The notes under the pieces were generated by a model. The model was not told the DNA's origin. It made no database searches and saw only the letters and a program-made list of their open reading frames with translations. A stretch of DNA of 18,424 bases from NCBI GenBank assembly GCA_021735285.1, contig JAIPHI010000033.1, positions 1-18,424 on the forward strand, given 5' to 3'. Below are positions 1 to 8,087 of the stretch, in pieces. This stretch comes from Fidelibacterota bacterium (lineage in GTDB: Bacteria > Fidelibacterota > UBA2242 > JAFGTP01). Position 1 is the first letter of the stretch. Each line of letters starts with the position of its first letter. The position numbers were made by a program, and so were the translations under genes.

Positions 1-49
1 GAATGAAGACCATATTTATTAGTAATTTCTAACTTTTTCTTTTCCACGA

Positions 50-1018
50 TTAATGATCCCTGTTAGAGATTAACTCAACAAAATATGCTAACCTGGTTCT
101 GGTTTTTTCTGGACACGCATCCAATTCAGCAAGAGCCTGATCCATTAGTTCATTAACAACTTTTTCACCTTCAGTGATTGCATTATATTTTTGAAATTTA
201 TTCAGTACTTCTTCTCTATTATACGAATTATTTTTCAGAAAAGACATAAACTTTTTCTTTTCTGTATTGTTCAGCTTCGAAAGGACCAAGGTAAGAGGAT
301 AGGTTTTTTTACCAGTGGTAAAGTCGCTTCCCAAACTTTTCCCCATTTGACTTTCATCAGAACTTATCTCCAAAATATCATCCTGAATCTGAAAGGCCTG
401 GCCAAGTATTTTGCCAAAATTGTCTAATTTATTAACAATTTTTTCATCAGCATTTGCAAGCATTGCTCCTACTGAACAAGATAGACCTATCAGTTCGCCA
501 GTTTTTAACTCTACCATATTCAGATATTCCTGGGGTGTAATATCAGTTCTTTTCTCAAAATCCAAATCCCGCGTCTGTCCTTCACAAATTCTCAATAAAA
601 CCTGACTTATTCGGCTTGTTATATGGTCAATCCTAGGATGAGAAGTTTGCATCAATTCCCGGTAAGCAAGAGCAAATAATCCATCTCCTGATAATATCCC
701 GATATCACGATTCCATTTCTTATGAACTGTAGGCAGTCCTCTTCTCAATTTATCATTATCCATAATATCGTCATGGACTAAAGTAAAAGTATGCAGGATC
801 TCAATTGCAATTGCTGCCGGTAAAAGAGCTTCCACTTTTTGTCCCATAGATTTACCAACTATTAGCAAAAGTACAGGCCGAAAGCGTTTGCCTTGCCCCT
901 TGAGAGGATATAATAGAGGAGCCCGAAAATAGGTCAATTCTTCTATCTCAGAAATCCCGGATATTTCCTGATCTATTACTTTGCGATAATTTTCATATGT
1001 ATTCTTTAAATCATTCAT
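50..1018 (-). CDS. Short-chain polyprenyl diphosphate synthase (FPP/GGPP synthase type)
   Basis: Condenses isopentenyl diphosphate with allylic diphosphates to make the C15-C20 precursors of quinones, carrier lipids or other isoprenoids, in the cytosol. Seen in the 322-aa protein: the GQGKRFRP substrate-binding segment (residues 41-48), first aspartate-rich motif DDIMD at 83-87 followed by LRRG (91-94), KTGELIG (172-178), and second motif DDILE at 213-217, where the usual last Asp is Glu. The first motif lacks the two-residue insertion of E. coli-type IspA, and the fifth residue upstream is Phe78, the arrangement known in archaeal geranylgeranyl diphosphate synthases, where this Phe limits chain length. 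Product length (C15 or C20) is therefore inferred, not seen. The ATG at 1018 has no Shine-Dalgarno sequence. It lies 76 nt downstream of the phosphomutase gene and may be cotranscribed with it. Family call is firm; exact product is not. Confidence 0.93.
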   Translation of the reverse strand: MNDLKNTYENYRKVIDQEISGISEIEELTYFRAPLLYPLKGQGKRFRPVLLLIVGKSMGQKVEALLPAAIAIEILHTFTLVHDDIMDNDKLRRGLPTVHKKWNRDIGILSGDGLFALAYRELMQTSHPRIDHITSRISQVLLRICEGQTRDLDFEKRTDITPQEYLNMVELKTGELIGLSCSVGAMLANADEKIVNKLDNFGKILGQAFQIQDDILEISSDESQMGKSLGSDFTTGKKTYPLTLVLSKLNNTEKKKFMSFLKNNSYNREEVLNKFQKYNAITEGEKVVNELMDQALAELDACPEKTRTRLAYFVELISNRDH

Positions 1019-1094
1019 TTAAGTTAATTCTAAATTATTTTTCTAAATTCATAATAATTCTAATTAAAATTTGTTAATATCTAAGGCAATTGTT

Positions 1095-2450
1095 TTAGGG
1101 TATCTCAATCTCTCCAAAATCTTCTAGCTTACTTAACACCAGATTCTTGATCTCAGCCAATCTTGCTTCTGTTTTAGCCTCAAATCTTGTAACTATTACA
1201 GGTTGTGTATTTGATGCCCGAACCAAGCCCCAGCCATCACCAAATTTAATTCTGACACCATCGACATCGATACAATCATAATTTTCTTTAAAATATTTTG
1301 CTGATTTTTCTGCTATCTCAAACTTGGTTTTATCATCCGGACAGTCTAATCTCATTTCAGGTGTTGAATAATAATTTGGCAGTTTTTCAATAATTGTGGA
1401 TAATTTTTCTGATTGACGAGAGACCATCTGGGCAAATCGAAGCGCTGCATAAATAGCATCATCATAACCATAATAATCGTCTGCAAAGCAGATATGACCG
1501 CTCATTTCTCCTGCAAATTTTACCCCTTCTTCTCTCATCTTCTCTTTTATCAAAGAGTGACCAGTTTTCCACATAAGAGGTTCACCGCCTTTTTCTATAA
1601 TCATATCTTCCAGCGCTTGTGAACATTTCACATCAAAAATGACCTTCTCACCCTGTTCTATAACCTCATCAAGAAAAAGTATCATTATATAATCAGCCCA
1701 AATTGCCTGACCACTATCATCGATCACTCCAATCCTATCAGCATCACCATCAAAGGCCACTCCAAAATCATAATCACCTTTTTTCACTTCTCTGATCAGA
1801 TCCTCAATATTTTCCTGAACAGTAGGGTCTGGATGATGATTTGGGAAATTGCCATCCACTGTGCAATAGAACTTAGTAACATCGCACCCGATTTCCTCCA
1901 ATGCTTCAGGAGCGGAAAGACAGGCTGCACCATTACCACAATCCATAGCTACTTTTACATCTTTTTCCAATTGAATACCAGATACTATTTCTTTATTATA
2001 ATCAGACAAAATTTCTTCTACATTCAATTCACCATCTCCCTCTTCAAAATCCTCTTCTTCAATGAGTCTATGCAATTTCTGAATATCTTCCCCGTAAACT
2101 GATAGTTTTTTATAAGCCATTTTGAATCCATTCATATCAGGAGGATTGTGACTTCCAGTGACTTGCACAGCACCGTCTATATCCATTTTATACATACTAT
2201 AATAATTAGCTGGAGTGGGGAGAATTCCAATATCCACTACATCTACTCCCGTGGATAAGACACCTTCCGTAAAAATTTCCTTAAGATGAGGGGTGGTTTT
2301 CCTGATGTCACCACTTATCGAAATTTTCTTGGCGCCCTTACGTTTAACAAGGGTGCCATAGGCTTTACCAATATTTTTAACTACTTCATTACTAAAGTCT
2401 TTTTCGACAACACCTCTGATATCATATTTCCGAAAAATATATGGATTCAT
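1095..2450 (-). CDS. Phosphomannomutase/phosphoglucomutase (alpha-D-phosphohexomutase family)
   Basis: Interconverts hexose 1- and 6-phosphates through a phosphoserine enzyme and supplies sugar nucleotides for polysaccharide, glycolipid or storage polymers. In the 451-aa protein the four family signatures are present in order: active-site TGSHNPP with Ser100 (residues 98-104), metal loop DGDAD with D234, D236 and D238, sugar-specificity loop GEMSGH (314-319), and phosphate-binding RASNTQP (411-417). The GEMSGH form and the length of about 450 aa fit the bacterial PMM/PGM (AlgC/ManB-like) subgroup rather than GlmM. I start at the ATG at 2450 (MNPYIFRKYDIRG). A TTG seven codons upstream is possible, but the SD sequence GAGGAG at 2457-2462 lies 6 nt from this ATG. 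All catalytic residues are intact. Substrate preference (mannose, glucose or both) cannot be read from the sequence. Confidence 0.93.
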   Translation of the reverse strand: MNPYIFRKYDIRGVVEKDFSNEVVKNIGKAYGTLVKRKGAKKISISGDIRKTTPHLKEIFTEGVLSTGVDVVDIGILPTPANYYSMYKMDIDGAVQVTGSHNPPDMNGFKMAYKKLSVYGEDIQKLHRLIEEEDFEEGDGELNVEEILSDYNKEIVSGIQLEKDVKVAMDCGNGAACLSAPEALEEIGCDVTKFYCTVDGNFPNHHPDPTVQENIEDLIREVKKGDYDFGVAFDGDADRIGVIDDSGQAIWADYIMILFLDEVIEQGEKVIFDVKCSQALEDMIIEKGGEPLMWKTGHSLIKEKMREEGVKFAGEMSGHICFADDYYGYDDAIYAALRFAQMVSRQSEKLSTIIEKLPNYYSTPEMRLDCPDDKTKFEIAEKSAKYFKENYDCIDVDGVRIKFGDGWGLVRASNTQPVIVTRFEAKTEARLAEIKNLVLSKLEDFGEIEIP

Positions 2451-2974
2451 TCTAAGCTCCTCTATTATCAATTAATTGCAATCAAATTCTCTAAAATTTA
2501 AAGCTAAAAACGGGGTAATAAAAGTGAAAATATTGGCGGTGAACCACCTTCTTAAAACGATCTTAGGAATCATTAAATATCGATTGAATTTATATTATTA
2601 TATAAAATGAAATATATAAGTTGATTTAATCATTCTGTGATAAAATATAAGCTCCCATACAATCAACAATTTAAATCACTATCAATTAACATTTATAGCG
2701 AATTTCATATAAGTTGTCTTATAAAATAGTGGATATAATTTATCATAAATACTATTTAAATCTATTTTTCCCTTCATCCTATTGAAGGCTTCAGGAAAAT
2801 CCACAACTAAGGGTAGTTATGCTACATCAGGCAAAACTTTTGCAAATCGCTATAGTCAGTAAAAATCCACCAATTCTATATAAATCCAAATTATATTGGA
2901 AACAATTAGCAACCCTATCAGCAACCAATTAAAAGGAACTGATTTTATTTGCCTTACATCCCGTTATTAACATA
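2451..2974. other. Gene-free intergenic region between phosphomutase and S9 peptidase genes
   Basis: A 524-bp AT-rich stretch between two minus-strand genes. No start-bearing reading frame of convincing length, no tRNA and no strong terminator was found. A small 5-bp stem (GGTGG/CCGCC, one G-T pair, loop TTCA on the minus strand) lies near 2536-2549. A short coding-like stretch on the plus strand (2782-2862) is treated as a separate finding. The region must hold the phosphomutase promoter, but I could not pick a convincing -35/-10 pair. Confidence 0.6.
2457..2462 (-). promoter_or_regulatory. Ribosome binding site deciding the phosphomutase start
   Basis: On the minus strand this reads GAGGAG and sits 6 nt before the ATG at 2450. 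It overlaps the codons of the longer TTG-initiated frame, so the shorter start is preferred. The start then aligns with the family's usual N-terminus (a few residues before the FRKYDIRG segment). Confidence 0.75.
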
Positions 2975-5020
2975 TCATTTGCCTATATATTTATCTAGCC
3001 AGTCAAAAATTGTAGCATGCCAGAATTCACTGTTCTTAGGTTTTTGCACCCAATGACCTTCTTCAGGGAAGAGCACCAGTTTGGCCGGAATCCCTTTTCG
3101 CCTTAAAGCTGTGAAAGGCATCAAGCCCTCTCCAAAATCCAATCTAAAATCCTTTTCTCCATGAATAATCAACATCGGAGTTTGAAAATTTTCAATATAA
3201 TTGTGAGGTGAAAACTTTTTATAATATTTTTCATTTTCCCAAAAGGGACCATCAAATTCCCATTCAGGGAACCAAAGCTCTTCAGTTGTAAGATACTTGG
3301 AATATAGATTAAAGGCTCCGTCATGATTGATTAATGTTTTAAAAGGATATTTAAACTCATCCATATGCCCCTCAAACCAATTCATCATATAGCCTCCGAA
3401 GGAAGCTCCTGCAGCTGCAATATTATCCTGATTGATAAATTCATAATTCTCTATTACATATTCCTGGCCTTTGATAAGATCCGTAAAAACTTTTCCGCCC
3501 CAATCTTTTGATATCTGAAATTTAAATTTTTGACCATACCCAGTACTGCCTCTTGGATTAATTAATACCAAAACATAACCCTGGGCCGCCCAAAGCTCAA
3601 GATTCCAGCGATAATGCCAACCATTATGCCAGGCACCCTGAGGCCCTCCATGCACCATATAAACCATGGGGTATTTCTTATTCGGATTAAAATTGGGGGG
3701 CTTGATGAGAAAACCATGGACATCGACATTATTGGCACCTTTATACCAAAATTCTTCTGCCGAATTCATATCCACCTTTGCAAATCTATCCTCATTATAA
3801 GCAGTAATTGCGTCTGCTTTATCTTTTTTAATGCTATAGCGAAATATTTCTGAAGGTCTCGTAAAAGTATTATGTAAATATATAAATTCATCCCCTGAAG
3901 ATGCAATATCAACTGATTTATTATAACCTTCTTCGACTAGAAGTGTAAATTCTTTTGAATCGATGTCTAATTTGAATAGCTTGTAATTGCCTTCCTGATC
4001 TACTCTACATAAAAGAGCTCGACTATTAGGCATCCATTGAAAGGAACTAATGGAGTAATTAAAGTTATCTGTTAGTTTTATAAATTTATTATCTATCATA
4101 TCTTTAATAAATAGATCATGCTTATCCGATTCATAGCCCGCTCTTCGCATTGAAATGAATGCTAAATATCTACCATTAGGAGAGAAACGGGGAGAGTAAT
4201 CACTGCCTGCAAAGTCTCTATCATTACATTTATCAGTCACCAGCTGTACTTCTCCGCCCTCAACTGGCACTGACCAGATATCATTATTTGTGCTAGTGGC
4301 TACCACTTCATCATGATTGCTTGTAAAATAAATTTTCTTATCATCGGGAGCAAAGGTATAACCATATCCCAACGAAATCGGAGGAACATCATAATTCCCG
4401 GGTGTTACATCAAGCATATTCCTATTTTTTGTATCTATCACAAAAATATGGGAGCGCTTATGGTCCCACCATTCATCCCAATGTCTAAACAAAAGTTCCT
4501 CATATACTCTCACGTTAACTTCTGATTTGTCTTCTTTTTCATCTCTCTTTTTATTAGCCTTTTGAGTTTTACATTCCGGATAAACTCTGGTATCAAAGGC
4601 TATTTTACTTCCATTATGTGACCAGATAAAGTCATTTACACCTGTGTAATGTGTTGTAAACTGCTTTTTTTCATCCCTATCAGGATAATAGAACCAGATC
4701 TGAGGAGTTTCCGATTCATCAGAAAGATAAGCCAATTTTTTCCCATCCGGAGACCATTTAGGATTCCACACTGAGAATGAATCGGATTCAATCCTAAACA
4801 TCTCGTTGCCTTCCATATTGATTACTCGAATAGAACTGGAATAATCATTAGCTTCCAGGCTGGCCTTACGGAATGTAAAAGCAATCAAATTACAATCCGG
4901 AGAATAAACAGGATCAGAAATCCGTTTACAATTAATGAGATCTTCAAAATTCATTGGCCGAGCAAGAGCCCCTGCTACTAACATTGTAGCAAATAAGAGA
5001 ACTAACACAAAATTTCGCAT
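2975..5020 (-). CDS. Secreted S9 family serine peptidase (dipeptidyl-peptidase / acylaminoacyl-peptidase like, DPP5-type)
   Basis: A prolyl-oligopeptidase-family enzyme expected to trim short peptides outside the cytoplasm. Residues 1-20 of the 681-aa protein form a signal peptide (MRN, hydrophobic core, then ALA|RP), giving predicted cleavage after Ala20. Residues about 25-420 form a beta-propeller, with repeated blade motifs YSPDCNLIAF (39), WSPDGKKLAY (89), FAPDDKKIYF (223) and FSPNGRYLAF (279). The C-terminal alpha/beta-hydrolase domain has the oxyanion segment HGGPQG (457-462), nucleophile Ser540 in GASFGG, Asp624 in HGEKDFR and His656 in EEGHW, so the triad is complete. Length is typical for the S9C group. 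I start at the ATG at 5020 because AGAGG lies 7 nt upstream; a TTG five codons earlier would disrupt the signal peptide little but has no RBS. Exact specificity is inferred from family only. It is divergent to a peptide-transporter-like gene at 6080. Confidence 0.93.
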   Translation of the reverse strand: MRNFVLVLLFATMLVAGALARPMNFEDLINCKRISDPVYSPDCNLIAFTFRKASLEANDYSSSIRVINMEGNEMFRIESDSFSVWNPKWSPDGKKLAYLSDESETPQIWFYYPDRDEKKQFTTHYTGVNDFIWSHNGSKIAFDTRVYPECKTQKANKKRDEKEDKSEVNVRVYEELLFRHWDEWWDHKRSHIFVIDTKNRNMLDVTPGNYDVPPISLGYGYTFAPDDKKIYFTSNHDEVVATSTNNDIWSVPVEGGEVQLVTDKCNDRDFAGSDYSPRFSPNGRYLAFISMRRAGYESDKHDLFIKDMIDNKFIKLTDNFNYSISSFQWMPNSRALLCRVDQEGNYKLFKLDIDSKEFTLLVEEGYNKSVDIASSGDEFIYLHNTFTRPSEIFRYSIKKDKADAITAYNEDRFAKVDMNSAEEFWYKGANNVDVHGFLIKPPNFNPNKKYPMVYMVHGGPQGAWHNGWHYRWNLELWAAQGYVLVLINPRGSTGYGQKFKFQISKDWGGKVFTDLIKGQEYVIENYEFINQDNIAAAGASFGGYMMNWFEGHMDEFKYPFKTLINHDGAFNLYSKYLTTEELWFPEWEFDGPFWENEKYYKKFSPHNYIENFQTPMLIIHGEKDFRLDFGEGLMPFTALRRKGIPAKLVLFPEEGHWVQKPKNSEFWHATIFDWLDKYIGK

Positions 5021-5027
5021 AATAATA

Positions 5028-5032
5028 CCTCT
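5028..5032 (-). promoter_or_regulatory. Ribosome binding site deciding the S9 peptidase start
   Basis: The minus strand reads AGAGG here, 7 nt before the ATG at 5020. It is part of a longer leader AATATTGAGAGGT that recurs upstream of the gene starting at 18330 and, slightly shortened, upstream of ndk. Confidence 0.65.
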
Positions 5033-5456
5033 CAATATTTTTAATAACCGGTTACAAGATAATAAAGAATAGATTTAGCAGCAAGAAAATTCTATTTTAC
5101 ATTTCATTGGCTTGATACGGATTTCATTCCTGAAGCAGATCTGATTGTAAATATGTTTGTATAAATGCTTTAAAAATAACTGTGACTTTAAAAGAGACTT
5201 GACTCCGTGGCGAGAATATTATTTTTACTATATAATATAGAGTATATCAGTAAGTTATGGACATATTTTATTTTAATGAAAGGGGCTTCCGCAATGCTGG
5301 TACGGATATAATAAATTTTTCAATCAGAAGATAACATTGTTCTCAAATATAATGGTTTGGTACTAATATTTACGGGCAATAGTTAGCATCGTTCTCCTTC
5401 TTTTTAAAAAGTATCAACCTATTTCAGGACGGTACATTATTCTAAATTCGTTAATC

Positions 5457-5640
5457 GATATTCATAATTCTCCTTTAAATTAACAAATAACCAATAATCT
5501 ATGATCAAAATCTGAGTGTTTTTTTAACTTGGAACTTGAAAATTCATAATTCGATATTCAAAATTTTCTTTTTTTATTAGCCAATCTCCAATAATCAATG
5601 CCAATTGTCCCAGCAATTTGTTGAACCTGGAAATTGAAAA
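5457..5640. repeat. Tandem imperfect duplication of an 86-88 bp block with heptamer-like internal periodicity
   Basis: Copy A (5457-5542) and copy B (5553-5640) begin with GATATTCA, continue with AATT(C/T)TC, share CCAATAATC in the middle, and end with GAAC(T)TGGAA-like and TTGAAAA segments. They are separated by TTCATAATTC, which itself repeats the 5' part of copy A. Inside each copy is a degenerate 7-nt rhythm around NNCCAAT (copy B: AGCCAAT CTCCAAT AATCAAT), reminiscent of short tandemly repeated intergenic elements in other bacteria. I aligned the two copies by eye; identity is partial, with small indels. Confidence 0.6.
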
Positions 5641-5700
5641 TAAATAGGGTTTAAAAAAGCCTACTTAAGCAGGCCAATTATTTATTAAAACTAATCCATC

Positions 5701-5721
5701 CACCACACTGAAGCAGTGGTG
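5701..5721. repeat. Small hairpin (CACCAC/GTGGTG)
   Basis: An inverted repeat CACCAC...GTGGTG over 21 nt. With a two-base bulge it can be drawn as an 8-bp stem (CACC-ACTG against CAGT-GGTG) with a 3-nt loop. A second weaker one (GCCTACTTAAGCAGGC, one mismatch) lies 26 bp upstream at 5659-5674. No T-run follows in either direction, so neither is called a terminator. They lie between the tandem repeat and the MFS promoter region. Confidence 0.4.
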
Positions 5722-6079
5722 CTATTCTCATTGTTTATACATCTAAGAATATTCCCTTAATTCATCTTGAAATGCAAGTGCTGTCCATTATATCAGATAT
5801 ACTTTAGCATAATTAAGGCTAAAATTAGTCGATTTCTAATTCTATTTTTTTTTCTTCACTTTTCATTCCTTTTGGTAGTTAGGTTGACAAATTACATACC
5901 TGATATCTTGGTATCTACCAAAAGTTTTCAGGTTCAAAGCCCCCCCCTTATTTTATATAATAATAATTTATTATTTTTCTCTTATATTATCAGTTCCCAT
6001 TATAAATTAATTTTGAAATTGAATCATTTTTCATAAATTTAGGAAGTATATGCTTAAAATAGATCATTCGGAGGGGTAG

Positions 6080-7684
6080 ATGGAAGAGTCAAAAGAAGAT
6101 AAAAAAGTTCAAAACTTGGGACAGATTGTAAAAAATGCTTTTCAGCAATTAGGGGAAACTTTAAAGGCTTTTTTCACTGCTCCGCGAGCCCTTTGGGGTA
6201 TTAATCTGCCCTATTTATTAGAAGGCATTGTATATTTCGGTATTCTTACCGAAATGGAGATATTTTTATCCCAAAATATGTATCTGACTGACCCCCAGGC
6301 CACCTGGGTATTGAGTTTTTTAACCGGGGGAATAACTCTGGCCATGGTTATTTTAGGAGGGATGGCTGACAAATTTGGAATTAGAAAAGCATTATCGATA
6401 GCTTTTTCAACTCTTCTTGTCGGTCGAATCTTGGTCTCTCTATCAGGTACATTACCCCTCGGTACCGGGATTTTTTCTCCCATGTTTTTTGTCATGATCG
6501 GTGGGCTCCTCTTTATTATTATCGGTTATGGTCTATATCAACCAGCCGCTTATGCCGGAATAAAAAGATATACAACTCCTAAAACTAAATCCATGGGCTA
6601 TGCAGTGGTTTATGCTTTGATGAATCTTGGTGCTTTCCTATTTGGGATGATGGCAAAATTTGTGCGAGATCCTTTTGAAAAAGCATTTCCTCCTAATGGT
6701 ATTACTGCTGTTTTTTGGGTTTTAACTGTAATCAATGCTTTAGCTCTTATATTTACTGTAATTTTACTTACAAAATCCGCCGATCGCCAAGCATATAAAA
6801 AAGCCAAAGAGGCACGGGATAAAGACCAAGCTGAAAAAGAAGATAACACTGATCAAGATGATTCCGACTCCATAGAATCAGAGCAGAATATAGATAATAC
6901 CTGGGTGATTATTTACGGTTTACTCGCAGGAGTTTTCCTTGGCCTATTTATTTTATTTAAATCGGATAAATTCATAGGTAATCCTGAAAATCCGCTCCAT
7001 AATATAATTTATATGGCTTTGATCTTATTATTTGGATTCCTGGCAATTAGAGACTTCTTGGAACGAAGGCCAGAACATCCCTTCCGCGATATGAAATTTG
7101 TATTCTTTATTTTCATTCTAATTCCAGTCCAAACTCTTTTTGCTCATAACTGGTTAACTATTCCTCCTTATCTCCATCGCGCCTTTCACGGAAGTCTGGT
7201 CGCTGAATATTATGAGTTTTTTGCTAATATTAATCCCCTCCTGATATTTATTTTGGCTCCAATTGTAGCCGGATTAACCCGCGGTGCTAAAATTTATAAT
7301 ATGGTTGTATATGGCACATTTGTTATGGCAATACCTACCTTTCTGCTTGCCTTTGAACCCAATATTTATCTATTTCTGACATATATTCTCCTAATGACAA
7401 TTGGGGAGGCAATGTGGCAACCTCGTTTCTTAGAGTGGATTGCTGAAATTGCTCCTGAAGGTAAAACCGGAGCATATATGGGAATTGGCCAACTTCCATG
7501 GTTTATGACCAAAGTTATTACCGGCCTCTATGCCGGTTTTTTCCTGAGTGCTTATATTCCCAAAGATGCACCAGTCAGCCAGTTGCATCCCGGTCAAATG
7601 TGGTTTTTCTACGCTTTGATAGCAATGGTTACACCGATTGCTCTCTTGCTGGCAAAGAAATGGATGACAAAAGAAGAGATGTGA
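6080..7684 (+). CDS. Major facilitator superfamily transporter, POT/PTR-like
   Basis: A 534-aa inner-membrane secondary transporter with about 12 hydrophobic spans. The loop between spans 2 and 3 carries the MFS signature GGMADKFGIRK (93-103). The first span reads EGIVYFGI (48-55), like the ExxxYYG signature of proton-coupled oligopeptide transporters. A late span has GEAMWQPRF followed by APEGKTGAYMGI (442-469), matching the GE...P...AP...G.MG pattern of that family. These suggest a peptide or amino-acid substrate, but this is inference and other MFS drug or sugar branches remain possible. A charged, acidic cytosolic loop of about 45 residues (231-275) joins the two six-span halves. The ATG at 6080 has a good SD (GGAGG at 6070-6074). 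Its stop is followed after 4 nt by the receiver-domain gene, so the two are cotranscribed. The secreted S9 peptidase is divergently encoded. Confidence 0.88.
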   Translation: MEESKEDKKVQNLGQIVKNAFQQLGETLKAFFTAPRALWGINLPYLLEGIVYFGILTEMEIFLSQNMYLTDPQATWVLSFLTGGITLAMVILGGMADKFGIRKALSIAFSTLLVGRILVSLSGTLPLGTGIFSPMFFVMIGGLLFIIIGYGLYQPAAYAGIKRYTTPKTKSMGYAVVYALMNLGAFLFGMMAKFVRDPFEKAFPPNGITAVFWVLTVINALALIFTVILLTKSADRQAYKKAKEARDKDQAEKEDNTDQDDSDSIESEQNIDNTWVIIYGLLAGVFLGLFILFKSDKFIGNPENPLHNIIYMALILLFGFLAIRDFLERRPEHPFRDMKFVFFIFILIPVQTLFAHNWLTIPPYLHRAFHGSLVAEYYEFFANINPLLIFILAPIVAGLTRGAKIYNMVVYGTFVMAIPTFLLAFEPNIYLFLTYILLMTIGEAMWQPRFLEWIAEIAPEGKTGAYMGIGQLPWFMTKVITGLYAGFFLSAYIPKDAPVSQLHPGQMWFFYALIAMVTPIALLLAKKWMTKEEM

Positions 7685-7688
7685 TATA

Positions 7689-8087
7689 ATGAGTAATAAT
7701 TCGGATAAAGTAAAAAATATTTTAATAGTTGATGACGAAGAATTAATCCTGGATCTCTACAGTGACTTTTTTGAGCAAAAAGGATTCTCAGTCAGAACTG
7801 GGATGAATTTAAGAGAAGCTATGGACATAATAGAAAAGCATCATCACGAACTTGATCTGATTCTTGCCGATATAATGTTGCCGGATGGCAAAGGTTTTCA
7901 AATCCATGACGAATTAGAAAAGAACAACTTTGACATACCTATAATTTTTATGACCGGTTTTAGATACAAACCCGAAATTGCCAACAAACTAAAAGAATTA
8001 GACGCTAATTGGTTATCAAAACCGATCAAAATGGAAGAATTATTTGATATGGTGAATGATATTTACCACTCCACTAATAAAGAATAA
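7689..8087 (+). CDS. Stand-alone response regulator receiver domain protein
   Basis: A 132-aa CheY-like receiver with no output domain. The phosphorylation site is complete: acidic pair D15/D16 (ILIVDDEE), phosphoacceptor D61 (ILADIMLPDGKG), switch Thr89 (IIFMTG) and Lys111 (LSKPIK). The last 20 residues only finish the final helix, so signalling must act through protein contact or phosphotransfer rather than DNA binding. The gene begins 4 nt after the MFS stop, and its RBS lies inside the transporter gene, which implies translational coupling. No histidine kinase is found in the window, so the cognate kinase is unknown. A single-domain receiver coupled to a transporter is unusual. Linking it functionally to transport is inference from adjacency only. 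Confidence 0.93.
   Translation: MSNNSDKVKNILIVDDEELILDLYSDFFEQKGFSVRTGMNLREAMDIIEKHHHELDLILADIMLPDGKGFQIHDELEKNNFDIPIIFMTGFRYKPEIANKLKELDANWLSKPIKMEELFDMVNDIYHSTNKE

Larger units (their letters stand above)
5021..6079. other. Divergent intergenic region (about 1.06 kb) between the S9 peptidase and MFS genes
   Basis: No convincing gene is present. One open frame of 89 codons (5767-6036, plus) is rich in Phe, Leu, Ile and Ser, as expected from translated AT-rich noncoding DNA, and resembles no protein I know. What the region does hold: a tandem imperfect repeat of about 86 bp (5457-5640), two small hairpins (5659-5674 and 5701-5721), an 8-C homopolymer (5940-5947) in an otherwise AT-rich stretch, and the SD of the MFS gene. 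Promoters for both flanking genes should lie here. TTGACA occurs at 5884-5889, but no acceptable -10 follows at 16-18 nt. Confidence 0.7.

Noticed and set aside
2451..2974. Possible tRNA or small RNA in the 524-bp gap
   Set aside because: No cloverleaf-compatible stems, no T-loop consensus GGTTCRANNCC and no terminator were found.
5066..5164. Open stretch of about 32 codons downstream of double stop codons, upstream of the S9 gene on the opposite strand
   Set aside because: It has no ATG, GTG or TTG near its beginning and no RBS, and I do not recognise the translation; most likely chance.
5701..5721. CACCAC/GTGGTG hairpin considered as a terminator
   Set aside because: No T-run follows on either strand and no gene ends within several hundred bases upstream on either strand.
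5884..5889. TTGACA as a -35 element for the MFS gene
   Set aside because: No acceptable -10 hexamer follows at 16-18 nt.
5767..6036. 89-codon open frame on the plus strand in the divergent intergenic region
   Set aside because: Its start has no RBS, the composition is that of translated AT-rich noncoding DNA, it spans the 8-C run, and it resembles no known protein.
6211..6849. Minus-strand open frames inside the MFS gene
   Set aside because: They are antisense shadows of a clear transporter gene, without RBS or recognisable protein features.
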